Source of the DNA: Candidatus Margulisiibacteriota bacterium
GTDB lineage: Bacteria > Margulisbacteria > WOR-1 > O2-12-FULL-45-9
Direction: 5' to 3'
DNA: 14,280 bases
NCBI GenBank assembly: GCA_028714935.1
Contig: JAQTLJ010000013.1
Span: 1-14,280, forward strand
Positions 6,902 through 13,479 of the stretch are shown piece after piece. The notes under the pieces are model-generated. The model saw nothing but the letters and a program-made list of their open reading frames with translations. It was not told the origin of the DNA and made no database searches. Each line of letters opens with the position of its first letter. Position 1 is the stretch's first letter. The position numbers and the translations under genes were made by a program.

Positions 6902-7816
6902 GTGCACAAATATATTGCTAAAAGATTGCTGCTGCTGGTCCCGCTGTTGATCGGGATCTCGCTTGTTTCCTTCTTTGTCATGCACCTCGCGCCCGGCGAC
7001 CCGACTTCGCTGTTCATCGACCCGAACGTTAAACCGGAGGAATTGGCCCGGGTGAGGGCCAACTGGGGCCTGGACCAGCCGGTTTATATCCAGTATTTCA
7101 TTTGGCTGAAGAACGCGGTCTTGCTCGATTTCGGCCGGAGCTATACGACCGGCCAGCCGGTGATCGGCGAGATCGCCGAACGGCTGCCGCTGACGCTGCT
7201 GCTGATGATCCCGTCATATATTCTGACTTTATTGATCTGTATCCCGATCGGCGTAATTTCTGCCGTCAAAAAGAATTCCTGGTTTGATAACACTTTTACC
7301 ATCCTCTCTTTCGCCGGGATGGCGATCCCGACTTTCTGGCTCGGCTTGATGCTAATGCTGTTATTTTCCGTCCAGTTCCACTTCCTGCCGGCGGTCGGCA
7401 ACATTGTCTTGCCGCTCATTACCATGACGATCGGCAGTTTGGCCGGGTTAACGCGCTACCAGCGGGCGGCGATGCTGGAAGTTTTAAATCAGGATTTTAT
7501 CAGGACGGCCAGGGCAAAAGGTTTGCCGGAGCGGATAGTGATCTTTAAACATGCCTTGCGCAACGCTTTGATCCCGATCGTCACCATCCTTGGTTTGTCG
7601 TTGCCCGACCTTTTTGGCGGCGCCTTCATCATTGAAACGATCTTTGCCTGGCCGGGGATGGGGCGGCTCGGCGTTCAGTCGATCTTCCAGCGCAATTATC
7701 CGGTCATCATGGGGATCGTCATGTTTTCGGCGCTGTTGATCGTGCTGGGGAATTTACTGGCCGATATCAGTTATGCGCTGGTCGATCCGAGGATCAGGTA
7801 TGAGAAAAGTAAATAG
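6902..7816 (+). CDS. dppB: Peptide ABC transporter permease, DppB-type
   Basis: This 304-residue inner-membrane permease forms half of the translocation channel. It opens with the family-typical YIAKRLLLLVPLLIGISLVSF and a LAPGDP motif at residues 29-34. About six membrane helices can be traced (roughly 9-28, 97-120, 134-158, 168-184, 226-246 and 270-292). The EAA loop that docks the ATPase is around residues 198-222 (DFIRTARAKGLPE...ALRNALIP). The periplasmic loop before the EAA helix is shorter than in many homologues. It starts with GTG at 6902, lacks a ribosome binding site and lies 8 bases after a TATAAT box, so its mRNA is probably leaderless. It overlaps dppC by 17 bases. The partner binding protein is most likely the one encoded at 3753-5291. 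DppB and OppB cannot be told apart from sequence alone. Confidence 0.94.
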   Translation: MHKYIAKRLLLLVPLLIGISLVSFFVMHLAPGDPTSLFIDPNVKPEELARVRANWGLDQPVYIQYFIWLKNAVLLDFGRSYTTGQPVIGEIAERLPLTLLLMIPSYILTLLICIPIGVISAVKKNSWFDNTFTILSFAGMAIPTFWLGLMLMLLFSVQFHFLPAVGNIVLPLITMTIGSLAGLTRYQRAAMLEVLNQDFIRTARAKGLPERIVIFKHALRNALIPIVTILGLSLPDLFGGAFIIETIFAWPGMGRLGVQSIFQRNYPVIMGIVMFSALLIVLGNLLADISYALVDPRIRYEKSK

Positions 7817-8603
7817 TTTAACTATCTTTGGCGTTGCGGTGATCGCCTTTTTTATCCTGGCGGCGATCTTTGCCCCGGTTTTGGCGCCTTTTAATCCCGA
7901 CGAAATGACAGAAAGCGAGATCCAGGGGCCTTCGGCCAGACATTTATTCGGCACCGATGACCTCGGGCGCGACCTTTTAAGCCGCTCGCTTTACGGCGCC
8001 AGGGTCTCATTATCAGTCGGTCTGGTGGCGGTCGTGATCGCGATCTTGATCGGGACGTTATTTGGCGCGGTTTCCGGCTACTATGGCGGCTGGTTTGATG
8101 GTTTTATAATGCGGTTTGTTGATGTCATGCTGGCCTTTCCTTCGATCTTCCTGATCCTGGCGATCCAGACGATGCTGACGCCCAATATTTATAACGTAAT
8201 GGTCGTGATCGGGTTGACATCGTGGATGGGGGTAGCGCGGTTGGTCAGGGGGGGGTTCTTGAGGATCAGGGAGGTGCAGTATGTTGAGGCGGCGCGGGCG
8301 AGCGGCTGTCCTGATTTTCGGATCATCTTCCGCCATATCCTGCCCAATGCTTCAGGTCCAATTGTGGTGGCGGCGACTTTGGGGATGGCGGGAGCGGTGC
8401 TAACTGAATCCGCATTATCTTTCCTGGGACTTGGCGTCCAGCCACCGATGTCATCCTGGGGGAATATGCTGATGGATTCGCAGGCCTACATGCGCGACGC
8501 CCCCTGGATGGCGATCATTCCCGGCCTGTTGATCCTGCTGACGGTCCTGTCCCTGTATTTTATCGGTGAAGGTTTGCGGGAGAAGCTCAATGTTAGAGGT
8601 TAA
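7800..8603 (+). CDS. dppC: Peptide ABC transporter permease, DppC-type
   Basis: This 267-residue second channel subunit has an N-terminal membrane helix (residues 9-29), then the signature HLFGTDDLGRDLLSRSLYGA (48-67), and the usual five further helices. The EAA loop is at about 158-185 (EVQYVEAARASGC...RHILPN), and ALSFLGLGVQPP at 205-216 is characteristic of the DppC/OppC family. I use ATG 7800, preceded by AGGATCAGG. An in-frame upstream start at 7773 would only add residues read from the end of dppB. It overlaps dppB by 17 bases and the ATPase gene by 14, so the three are translationally coupled. Length is slightly below the usual 280-300 because the cytoplasmic N-terminal extension is absent. 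Confidence 0.94.
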   Translation: MRKVNSLTIFGVAVIAFFILAAIFAPVLAPFNPDEMTESEIQGPSARHLFGTDDLGRDLLSRSLYGARVSLSVGLVAVVIAILIGTLFGAVSGYYGGWFDGFIMRFVDVMLAFPSIFLILAIQTMLTPNIYNVMVVIGLTSWMGVARLVRGGFLRIREVQYVEAARASGCPDFRIIFRHILPNASGPIVVAATLGMAGAVLTESALSFLGLGVQPPMSSWGNMLMDSQAYMRDAPWMAIIPGLLILLTVLSLYFIGEGLREKLNVRG

Positions 8604-9372
8604 GGGTCTTTCAACTTACTATTACCCGGAAGATAAAACCGTTAAAGCGGTCGGGAATGTCAGTTTTTCGGTCGGTAAAGGCGAGATCGTTGGGCTCCTT
8701 GGCGAATCCGGTTCGGGCAAGTCAACGATCGCCCATTCGATCCTGCGCCTGGTTGACCATCCCGGCAAGATAGTCGCGGGCAAGATAATCTTTGGCGGAC
8801 ATGATCTGCTAGAGTTGCCGGAGACCGAAATGATCAAGATCAGGGGGGCAAAGATCTCCATGATCTTTCAGGACCCGTTCACTTCGCTCAATCCTGTTTT
8901 TTCTATTGGCGACCAGATCGCGGAGGTCTTGCAGCTGCACCAGGGATTGAACCGGCGTGACGCCTGGCAAAAAGCGGTCGAGATGCTGGGGCTGGTCAGG
9001 GTCCAGGACCCGGGAGGAAGGGCCCGGGATTATCCGCATCAGTTTTCCGGCGGCATGCGGCAGCGGGCGATGATCGCGATGGCCCTGGCTTGCCAGCCGG
9101 ACCTGTTGATCGCCGATGAGCCGACGACCGCGCTGGATGTGACCATTCAGGCGGAGATCATCAAACTACTCAAAGAGCTGCAACAGAAGCTGGGCCTTTC
9201 TATTATATACATTACCCATAACTTTGGTATAATAAAGGCGCTTTGCCAGAGAGTGTTGGTGCTTTACAAAGGCAGCATAGTGGAGGAGGGGACTGTTGGT
9301 TCAGTTCTGAGTTCGCCCCAAAACTCTTATACAGTAAAGTTAATAGATTGCTTGAGGGTGTTAAGAAAATAA
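8590..9372 (+). CDS. dppD: Peptide ABC transporter ATPase, DppD-type, short C-terminus
   Basis: This 260-residue cytoplasmic ATP-binding subunit powers peptide import. Walker A is GESGSGKS at residues 38-45, the Q-loop glutamine is Q94, the signature is FSGGMRQR at 152-159, Walker B is LLIADEP at 172-178 with catalytic E177, and the switch histidine is H210. Homologous DppD/OppD proteins are about 320-330 residues and end with an oligopeptide-transporter C-terminal region, often with an iron-sulfur cysteine cluster. Here the protein stops right after NSYTVKLIDCL, where that region would begin. ATG 8590 follows GGGAG and overlaps dppC by 14 bases; the GTG at 8566 is less likely. No second ATPase (DppF/OppF) gene follows, so the subunit either homodimerises or pairs with one encoded elsewhere. 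Confidence 0.93.
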   Translation: MLEVKGLSTYYYPEDKTVKAVGNVSFSVGKGEIVGLLGESGSGKSTIAHSILRLVDHPGKIVAGKIIFGGHDLLELPETEMIKIRGAKISMIFQDPFTSLNPVFSIGDQIAEVLQLHQGLNRRDAWQKAVEMLGLVRVQDPGGRARDYPHQFSGGMRQRAMIAMALACQPDLLIADEPTTALDVTIQAEIIKLLKELQQKLGLSIIYITHNFGIIKALCQRVLVLYKGSIVEEGTVGSVLSSPQNSYTVKLIDCLRVLRK

Positions 9373-9385
9373 GGAGGGATTATTA

Positions 9386-9487
9386 ATGAAATTGAACGAT
9401 AACCTTCCTATCTGGGCCAGCGGTATTTTTCTAATTGCTTTGATCGGTGCAACAATTGCGGTAATCGCGTTTGTCTACAGCCTATAA
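9386..9487 (+). CDS. 33-residue single-span membrane protein
   Basis: A small ORF begins at ATG 9386 with a near-perfect ribosome binding site AAGGAGGG at 9371-9378 that overlaps the stop codon of the ATPase gene. The peptide starts MKLNDNLPIW and continues as a hydrophobic helix (about residues 9-31, with IFLIALIGATIAVIAF) before ending at TAA 9485-9487. It should be a one-pass membrane protein with a short polar N-terminus. The spacing and strong translation signal make it a likely last gene of the peptide transporter operon. A role as a small subunit or modulator of the permease is plausible, but nothing in the sequence proves it. It ends 6 bases before the stop of the convergent enolase gene. 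Confidence 0.75.
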   Translation: MKLNDNLPIWASGIFLIALIGATIAVIAFVYSL

Positions 9488-9493
9488 GCGAGT

Positions 9494-10828
9494 TTATTTC
9501 TTGGGATTATAGCCTTTTAGGCCAAGGTACTGTGCCCGGCTGCTCAATTCCTCCTCGATCCTCAAGAGCTGGTTGTATTTACAGACCCGTTCCGAGCGGG
9601 CAGGAGCGCCGGTTTTTATCTGCCCGGAATTTGTTGCCACCGCCAGGTCAGCGATCGTTGTGTCTTCTGTTTCTCCGCTCCGGTGCGAGGTCATAAAGGT
9701 ATAGCCGGCGGCGCTGGCGATCTCCATTGTATAAAGCGTTTCCGATAATGTCCCGATTTGGTTGAGCTTGATCAGGATCGAATTCCCCACCTTTTGCTTG
9801 ATCCCTTTTTTCAGGAAATCCGGATTGGTCACAAAGACGTCGTCCCCGACCAGCTGGATCTTGCCCCCCAGCTTCTCGGTCATGATCTTCCAGCCGTCCC
9901 AATCCTTTTCCGAACAGCCGTCTTCGATCGAGATGATCGGATATTTGTTCACCCATGATTCGTAGAGGGCGACCATTTCTTCGGGAGCAAGGGCTTTGCC
10001 TTCGCTCTTAAGCTGGTACTGCCCGTCCTTGAAAAATTCGCTGGCCGCCGGATCAAGGGCCAGATAAACATCTCTACCAGGCGTATAGCCGGCTTTTTCG
10101 ATCGCTTCCATGATGACTTGGATCGCTTCTTCGTTCTTCGTCAGTTTCGGTGCGAAACCGCCTTCATCGCCGACGCCGGTCGAAAGGCCGCGGTCCTTCA
10201 GGACTTTTTTCAGGGCCTGATAAACTTCGGCGCCGACCCGGAGAGCTTCAGAAAAAGATTTAACTCCGGCCGGGGAGATCATGAATTCCTGCAGCTCATA
10301 ATTCCAGCCGGCATGGGCGCCGCCGTTCATGACGTTCATATTGGGGACTGGCAGGGTGACTGCTTTATCCCCGCCAATATATTTATAAAGCGGTATCCCG
10401 TACGCTTGGGCGGCGGCGTGTGCGACCGCCAGTGAAACTCCCAAGATCGCGTTGGCTCCCAGCTTGCTTTTGAAATCGGTCCCATCGAGTTCCAGCATCA
10501 GGTTATCGATCTTTAACTGTTGATGGGCCGGCATCCCGACGACTTTCGGGGCGATGATCTCGTTGACATTCTTGACCGCAGTGTAGACGCCTTTGCCGCC
10601 GTAGCGCTTATCATCCTTATCGCGTAGTTCCAGCGCTTCATGTTCACCGGTGGAAGCCCCTGAGGGGACAGCTGCCCGGCCGAGCGTCCCGTCCTTTAGG
10701 GTCACATCGACCTCAACTGTAGGATTTCCTCTCGAATCCAGGATCTGCCTGGCGTGGATCTTTTCGACCTTGGCCCCTGATTTCGCACGCCCTTCAACAA
10801 AAAAATATTCTCCCTTTAATCTAACCAT
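9494..10828 (-). CDS. eno: Enolase (phosphopyruvate hydratase)
   Basis: This 444-residue enzyme interconverts 2-phosphoglycerate and phosphoenolpyruvate in glycolysis and gluconeogenesis. All key residues are visible: the SGASTGEHEALELR loop (57-70), general acid/base E222 in GDEGGFAP, metal ligands D259, E302 and D329, catalytic base K354 in IKLNQIGT, and H382 in SHRSGETED. The family's NGGAHA-DNN stretch reads NGGAHAGWNYELQEFM here, a local departure. The usual start (KI..I.AR.ILDSRGNPTVE) appears only from residue 21, so the protein has a 19-20 residue N-terminal extension beginning MVRLKGEYFF. ATG 10828 is preferred because AGGAG lies 7 bases upstream (10836-10840 on the minus strand). 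The longer frame from 10906 would read through the promoter and hairpin. It has its own promoter and is not obviously cotranscribed with its neighbours. Confidence 0.97.
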   Translation of the reverse strand: MVRLKGEYFFVEGRAKSGAKVEKIHARQILDSRGNPTVEVDVTLKDGTLGRAAVPSGASTGEHEALELRDKDDKRYGGKGVYTAVKNVNEIIAPKVVGMPAHQQLKIDNLMLELDGTDFKSKLGANAILGVSLAVAHAAAQAYGIPLYKYIGGDKAVTLPVPNMNVMNGGAHAGWNYELQEFMISPAGVKSFSEALRVGAEVYQALKKVLKDRGLSTGVGDEGGFAPKLTKNEEAIQVIMEAIEKAGYTPGRDVYLALDPAASEFFKDGQYQLKSEGKALAPEEMVALYESWVNKYPIISIEDGCSEKDWDGWKIMTEKLGGKIQLVGDDVFVTNPDFLKKGIKQKVGNSILIKLNQIGTLSETLYTMEIASAAGYTFMTSHRSGETEDTTIADLAVATNSGQIKTGAPARSERVCKYNQLLRIEEELSSRAQYLGLKGYNPKK

Positions 10829-10842
10829 TTTATTGCTCCTTT

Positions 10843-10872
10843 GCCCCGAGCGAACGTAGTGAGTCGAGGGGC
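10843..10872 (-). repeat. Imperfect hairpin in the enolase leader
   Basis: GCCCC at one end and GGGGC at the other (10843-10847 and 10868-10872) bracket 20 bases, within which a CGA/TCG pair can extend the stem after a small internal loop. The predicted enolase transcript would begin almost exactly at the outer end of this stem, so the mRNA could carry a 5'-terminal hairpin placed just before the AAAGGAG ribosome binding site. The inner sequence resembles short dispersed GAGCGNNGTNGAGTCGAGG-like elements recalled from many bacterial spacers. No T-run follows on the minus strand, so it is not a rho-independent terminator for the upstream regulator. Confidence 0.5.
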
Positions 10873-10877
10873 TTTCT

Positions 10878-10906
10878 ATTCTATAGGAAAGATAGGACAA
10901 TTTCAA
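10878..10906 (-). promoter_or_regulatory. Promoter of eno
   Basis: On the minus strand TTGAAA (10901-10906) and TAGAAT (10878-10883) are separated by 17 bases, each with 5 of 6 matches to the sigma-70 consensus. The predicted start near 10871 gives a leader of about 43 bases. The -35 box overlaps the stop codon of the upstream response regulator gene. Confidence 0.65.
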
Positions 10907-12276
10907 GAATCTTTCATCTTCAGGACCCGCATGCGGGTAAGCAGGGAGGTTCTTAAAGTCTTAAGCTCTTTAGCGGCCTGGCTGATGTTCCCCTGATTTT
11001 CGGTAATGGCGTTCTGGATTATCTCCCGTTCAAAGTTTTCCACGATCTCCCTTAAACTATCCACCGGAGTCTGCTTGGAACTGGCGGGTGACTGGATGGG
11101 GAGTTCAGCGGCGGAGATCAGGTTGCCCCTGGCCAGGACGACGACCCGTTCGATCATGTTCTGCAGTTCGCGGATATTACCGGGCCAGTCATAGCTTAGA
11201 AATGATCGTTTGGCTTCTTTGCCCAGGCCTTTGACTTTTTTGTTCAGCTGTTTATTGAATTTGCCAATAAAATATTCCACAAAGAGAGGGATGTCATCTT
11301 TTCTTTCCCTAAGCGGGGCGAGGGTGATTGGGATAACGTTCAGGCGGTAATAAAGATCAGACCGGAACTTGCCTTCATCGATCTGCTTTTTGAAATCAAT
11401 GTTAGTGGCGGAGATTATCCGGACGTTAATCGGGACGCCTTTTTCCCCGCCGACTCGCTCAATAACTTTATCCTCCAGCACTCTCAGGAGTTTAGCCTGC
11501 ATGGCGGCCGGCATACAGCCGATCTCGTCCAGGAAGAGCGTACCGCCGTCAGCCAGTTCAAATTTCCCCAGTTTTCTTTCCAGTGCGCCGGTAAAAGCGC
11601 CCCGTTCATACCCAAAAAGTTCGGATTCCAGGAGGTTATCGGGAATAGCCGCGCAGTTGACGGCGATAAAGGGCTTGGCTGACCGCCGGCTCTTTTTATG
11701 GATAGCGCGGGCGACCAGTTCTTTGCCGGTGCCTGATTCGCCGTTGATCAGAATGGTGCTGTCGGTCGGCGCCACCCGGTCGATCGTTTCATAGAGCCGC
11801 TTCATCACTTTTGTTTTTCCGATCAGATCACAGTAGGAGGTCGTTTCGTTCAAGGATTCGCGGAGATAAAGATTTTCCCTGACCAGCTCCCGCTTTTCCA
11901 ATGCCTTGGCGATCAACGCCTGGAGCTCGCCGACGTCAAACGGCTTGGAGACAAAATCAAAAGCGCCGAGCCTCATTGATGCGACCGCCGAAGCGACATC
12001 TTTTGAGGCGGTGACCATGATAACGTCAAGGTTGGGGTCCAGCGTCTTGATCTTTTTAAGGATCTGCAGGCCGTCTTCGCCGGGCAGGCGGATGTCGAGG
12101 AGAACAAGGGCGAGCGGTTCGGCCGTGACGGTCTGCAGCGCCTCTTTGCCGGAAGAAGCGGTGATCACGTTATAGTTTTTTTTGAGGATGGAGCGGAAGG
12201 TCTCTAACATGTCGGCTTCATCATCGACGACCAAAAGGCTGGGCTTCCCAACAATTGTTGGGTTATGTTCCGTCAT
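10903..12276 (-). CDS. NtrC-family sigma-54-dependent response regulator
   Basis: This 457-residue cytoplasmic regulator activates sigma-54 promoters when phosphorylated. The receiver domain (about 12-125) has D18/D19, phosphoacceptor D61, T89 and K111. The AAA+ domain (about 150-380) has Walker A GESGTGKE at 179-186, the sigma-54-contacting GAFTGA loop at 226-231, Walker B LFLDE at 247-251 and the sensor stretch FRSDLYYRLNV. A Fis-type helix-turn-helix ends the protein (about 412-452, with GNISQAAKELKTLRTSLL). ATG 12276 lies 7 bases after a -10 box with no ribosome binding site, so the mRNA is probably leaderless. No histidine kinase gene is adjacent, which makes this an orphan in the window. 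A perfect 16-bp palindrome covers codons 5-10 and could be an autoregulatory site. The candidate sigma-54 promoter at 1777 is one possible target. Confidence 0.95.
   Translation of the reverse strand: MTEHNPTIVGKPSLLVVDDEADMLETFRSILKKNYNVITASSGKEALQTVTAEPLALVLLDIRLPGEDGLQILKKIKTLDPNLDVIMVTASKDVASAVASMRLGAFDFVSKPFDVGELQALIAKALEKRELVRENLYLRESLNETTSYCDLIGKTKVMKRLYETIDRVAPTDSTILINGESGTGKELVARAIHKKSRRSAKPFIAVNCAAIPDNLLESELFGYERGAFTGALERKLGKFELADGGTLFLDEIGCMPAAMQAKLLRVLEDKVIERVGGEKGVPINVRIISATNIDFKKQIDEGKFRSDLYYRLNVIPITLAPLRERKDDIPLFVEYFIGKFNKQLNKKVKGLGKEAKRSFLSYDWPGNIRELQNMIERVVVLARGNLISAAELPIQSPASSKQTPVDSLREIVENFEREIIQNAITENQGNISQAAKELKTLRTSLLTRMRVLKMKDS
12247..12262. promoter_or_regulatory. Perfect 16-bp palindrome at the start of the response regulator gene
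   Basis: CCCAACAATTGTTGGG at 12247-12262 is a perfect palindrome lying about 15-30 bases downstream of the predicted transcription start of the response regulator. It is coding (residues 5-10). Perfect dyads of this length are rare by chance, and Fis-type activators bind dyads, so it is a candidate operator for autoregulation. No second copy was found in the window. Confidence 0.45.
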
Positions 12277-12283
12277 AAAATTG

Positions 12284-12313
12284 AGTGTAACATGGCCGTT
12301 ATTTGCTTGTCAA
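12284..12313 (-). promoter_or_regulatory. Promoter of the response regulator gene, leaderless
   Basis: On the minus strand a perfect -35 TTGACA (12308-12313) and TACACT (12284-12289), preceded by TGT as an extended -10, are separated by 18 bases. The start codon follows 7 bases after the -10 box, so transcription should begin at or next to the ATG. The -35 box overlaps that of the divergent lipoprotein promoter. Confidence 0.7.
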
Positions 12314-12336
12314 TTATCATGCCGGAGTGCTAAAAT
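12307..12336 (+). promoter_or_regulatory. Promoter of the lipoprotein gene, leaderless
   Basis: TTGTCA (12307-12312) and TAAAAT (12331-12336) with TGC immediately before it form an extended -10 promoter with an 18-base spacer. The ATG at 12344 lies 7 bases after the -10 box and has no ribosome binding site, which predicts a leaderless mRNA. It shares its -35 region with the divergent response regulator promoter. Confidence 0.7.
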
Positions 12337-12343
12337 TGAGCCG

Positions 12344-13459
12344 ATGACCATAAGAGCATTAGGCATATCCGCGCTGGTCCTGGGATTATTAGCCGGGACG
12401 CTTGTTTTTTTTGGCTGCGGAGATATTCCGGAGGAAGACGGGGAGACCGTTAGGACACTGAGCATTTCTCCTTCTTACGCCACAGTTGAAGTTAACTCGG
12501 TTTGCACTTATTCCGCCACCGCTTTATATACTGATGGGACCAGCGCTGTTATCCAGCCCAACTGGTCGGTCAGCAACGCTGTCGGTACGATAACATCAGC
12601 CGGGCTGTTTACGGCGACCAGAGAAGCGGGCGGCCTGGTCGTTGCTTATTATAAGAGCAGGACCGCTTATGCGACAGTGATCGTCACCGGTCATCACGAG
12701 CCCGGCGGATTGACAACGATCGAGGTCGCGCCTTCGGCGGTTGATACGAGGATCGGCAAGCAAGAGATGTTTGCCGCGCAGGGATATACTAATTCCGGCG
12801 AAACAGTCGCGATCACCCCGACCTGGTCTATCTCCGGGGACGCTATCGGGGTCCTTTCTTCTTCGGGAACGGTCGCTACCCTAGAAATAAATGCCGAGGG
12901 GAGCGCCTGGGTCTATTGCACTTCCGGGGAAGTTTATGGGACTTCGGAAGTCAAGGTCGAAGGTTATTTTGTGGAGCTAACCGCCGAAGTCGATACCTAT
13001 GTCGATTCTGTTGACCATGCCGCCCATGGTAGTGATCTGGTCTTAATTGCCGGTAGGATCACTACCCCGGCTGAAAGGCTTTATGAGGCATACATTAAAT
13101 TTGACACCGCTTTTATTCCCCTCGGTTCGACTGTCCAAAGCAGCACGCTAAAACTTTACGCGACCAGCACCGATGGGACTGCCATGAACATCGGGCGCAT
13201 TGCCAGTGTCTGGAATGAATCAACGACCTGGGAAAGCAGGCCGTCGCTCGGCAGTTTTATCGGGAACAAGACCTTTGCGGCGGGAGACAATACAATGGAT
13301 ATCACCGATACCGTGCAATACTGGCTGGATACCAGTAATTACGGAGTTATGATCTATCAGGCCACAACCGGCGTCGGATCGGTCAACCTGATCAGCGAAG
13401 ACGATACTTCGGTCGATGAGCGCCGCCCGAAATTAGAGATCGAATACACCTTGCCTTAA
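12344..13459 (+). CDS. Lipoprotein with two Ig-like regions and a DNRLRE-type domain
   Basis: This 371-residue secreted lipoprotein starts with MTIR, a hydrophobic segment (5-23) and a lipobox-like FFGC with the lipidated cysteine at 25. The F at -3 is not ideal for a lipobox. Two bacterial Ig-like regions follow (about 36-116 and 124-206), each with a W(S)(V/I)S core strand and a G-(T/V)-(I/L)..(S/A)-G turn, as in BIG2-type folds. Residues about 211-369 match the DNRLRE pattern: AEVDTYVDS near the start, YIKFD, STLKLYA, W.E..TW..RP and the ending RRPKLEIEY. That domain is found in large surface proteins and may bind or degrade polysaccharide. I use ATG 12344 because the signal sequence starts there and it sits right after a promoter; the same frame extends to 12182 but crosses the divergent regulator gene. 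The exact function is unknown. Confidence 0.85.
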   Translation: MTIRALGISALVLGLLAGTLVFFGCGDIPEEDGETVRTLSISPSYATVEVNSVCTYSATALYTDGTSAVIQPNWSVSNAVGTITSAGLFTATREAGGLVVAYYKSRTAYATVIVTGHHEPGGLTTIEVAPSAVDTRIGKQEMFAAQGYTNSGETVAITPTWSISGDAIGVLSSSGTVATLEINAEGSAWVYCTSGEVYGTSEVKVEGYFVELTAEVDTYVDSVDHAAHGSDLVLIAGRITTPAERLYEAYIKFDTAFIPLGSTVQSSTLKLYATSTDGTAMNIGRIASVWNESTTWESRPSLGSFIGNKTFAAGDNTMDITDTVQYWLDTSNYGVMIYQATTGVGSVNLISEDDTSVDERRPKLEIEYTLP

Positions 13460-13479
13460 AATTAGGCATACTTTATAAT
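13451..13479 (+). promoter_or_regulatory. Promoter of glnA
   Basis: TTGCCT (13451-13456) and a perfect TATAAT (13474-13479) are separated by 17 bases. The -35 box overlaps the last codons of the lipoprotein gene. Transcription would start near 13486, giving a leader of about 27 bases that contains the AAGGGGGA ribosome binding site at 13499-13506. A dyad covers the -10 end and the start point. Confidence 0.7.

Noticed and set aside
10843..10872. Hairpin before eno as a rho-independent terminator of the response regulator gene
   Set aside because: On the transcribed strand the stem is followed by AAAGGAG rather than a T-run, and the eno promoter lies upstream of it.
9494..10906. Enolase starting at the upstream TTG (470 residues)
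   Set aside because: The extra N-terminus would be read through the promoter, hairpin and ribosome binding site; ATG 10828 has a well-spaced AGGAG.
12293..12307. Second sigma-54-like site TGGC...TTGC in the divergent region
   Set aside because: The GG and GC dinucleotides are 9 bases apart rather than 10, which sigma-54 does not normally tolerate, and the site overlaps well-formed sigma-70-type elements.
12182..13459. Lipoprotein starting at 12182 (425 residues)
   Set aside because: The extension would run antisense through the response regulator gene, lacks a signal sequence at its start, and lies upstream of the promoter.
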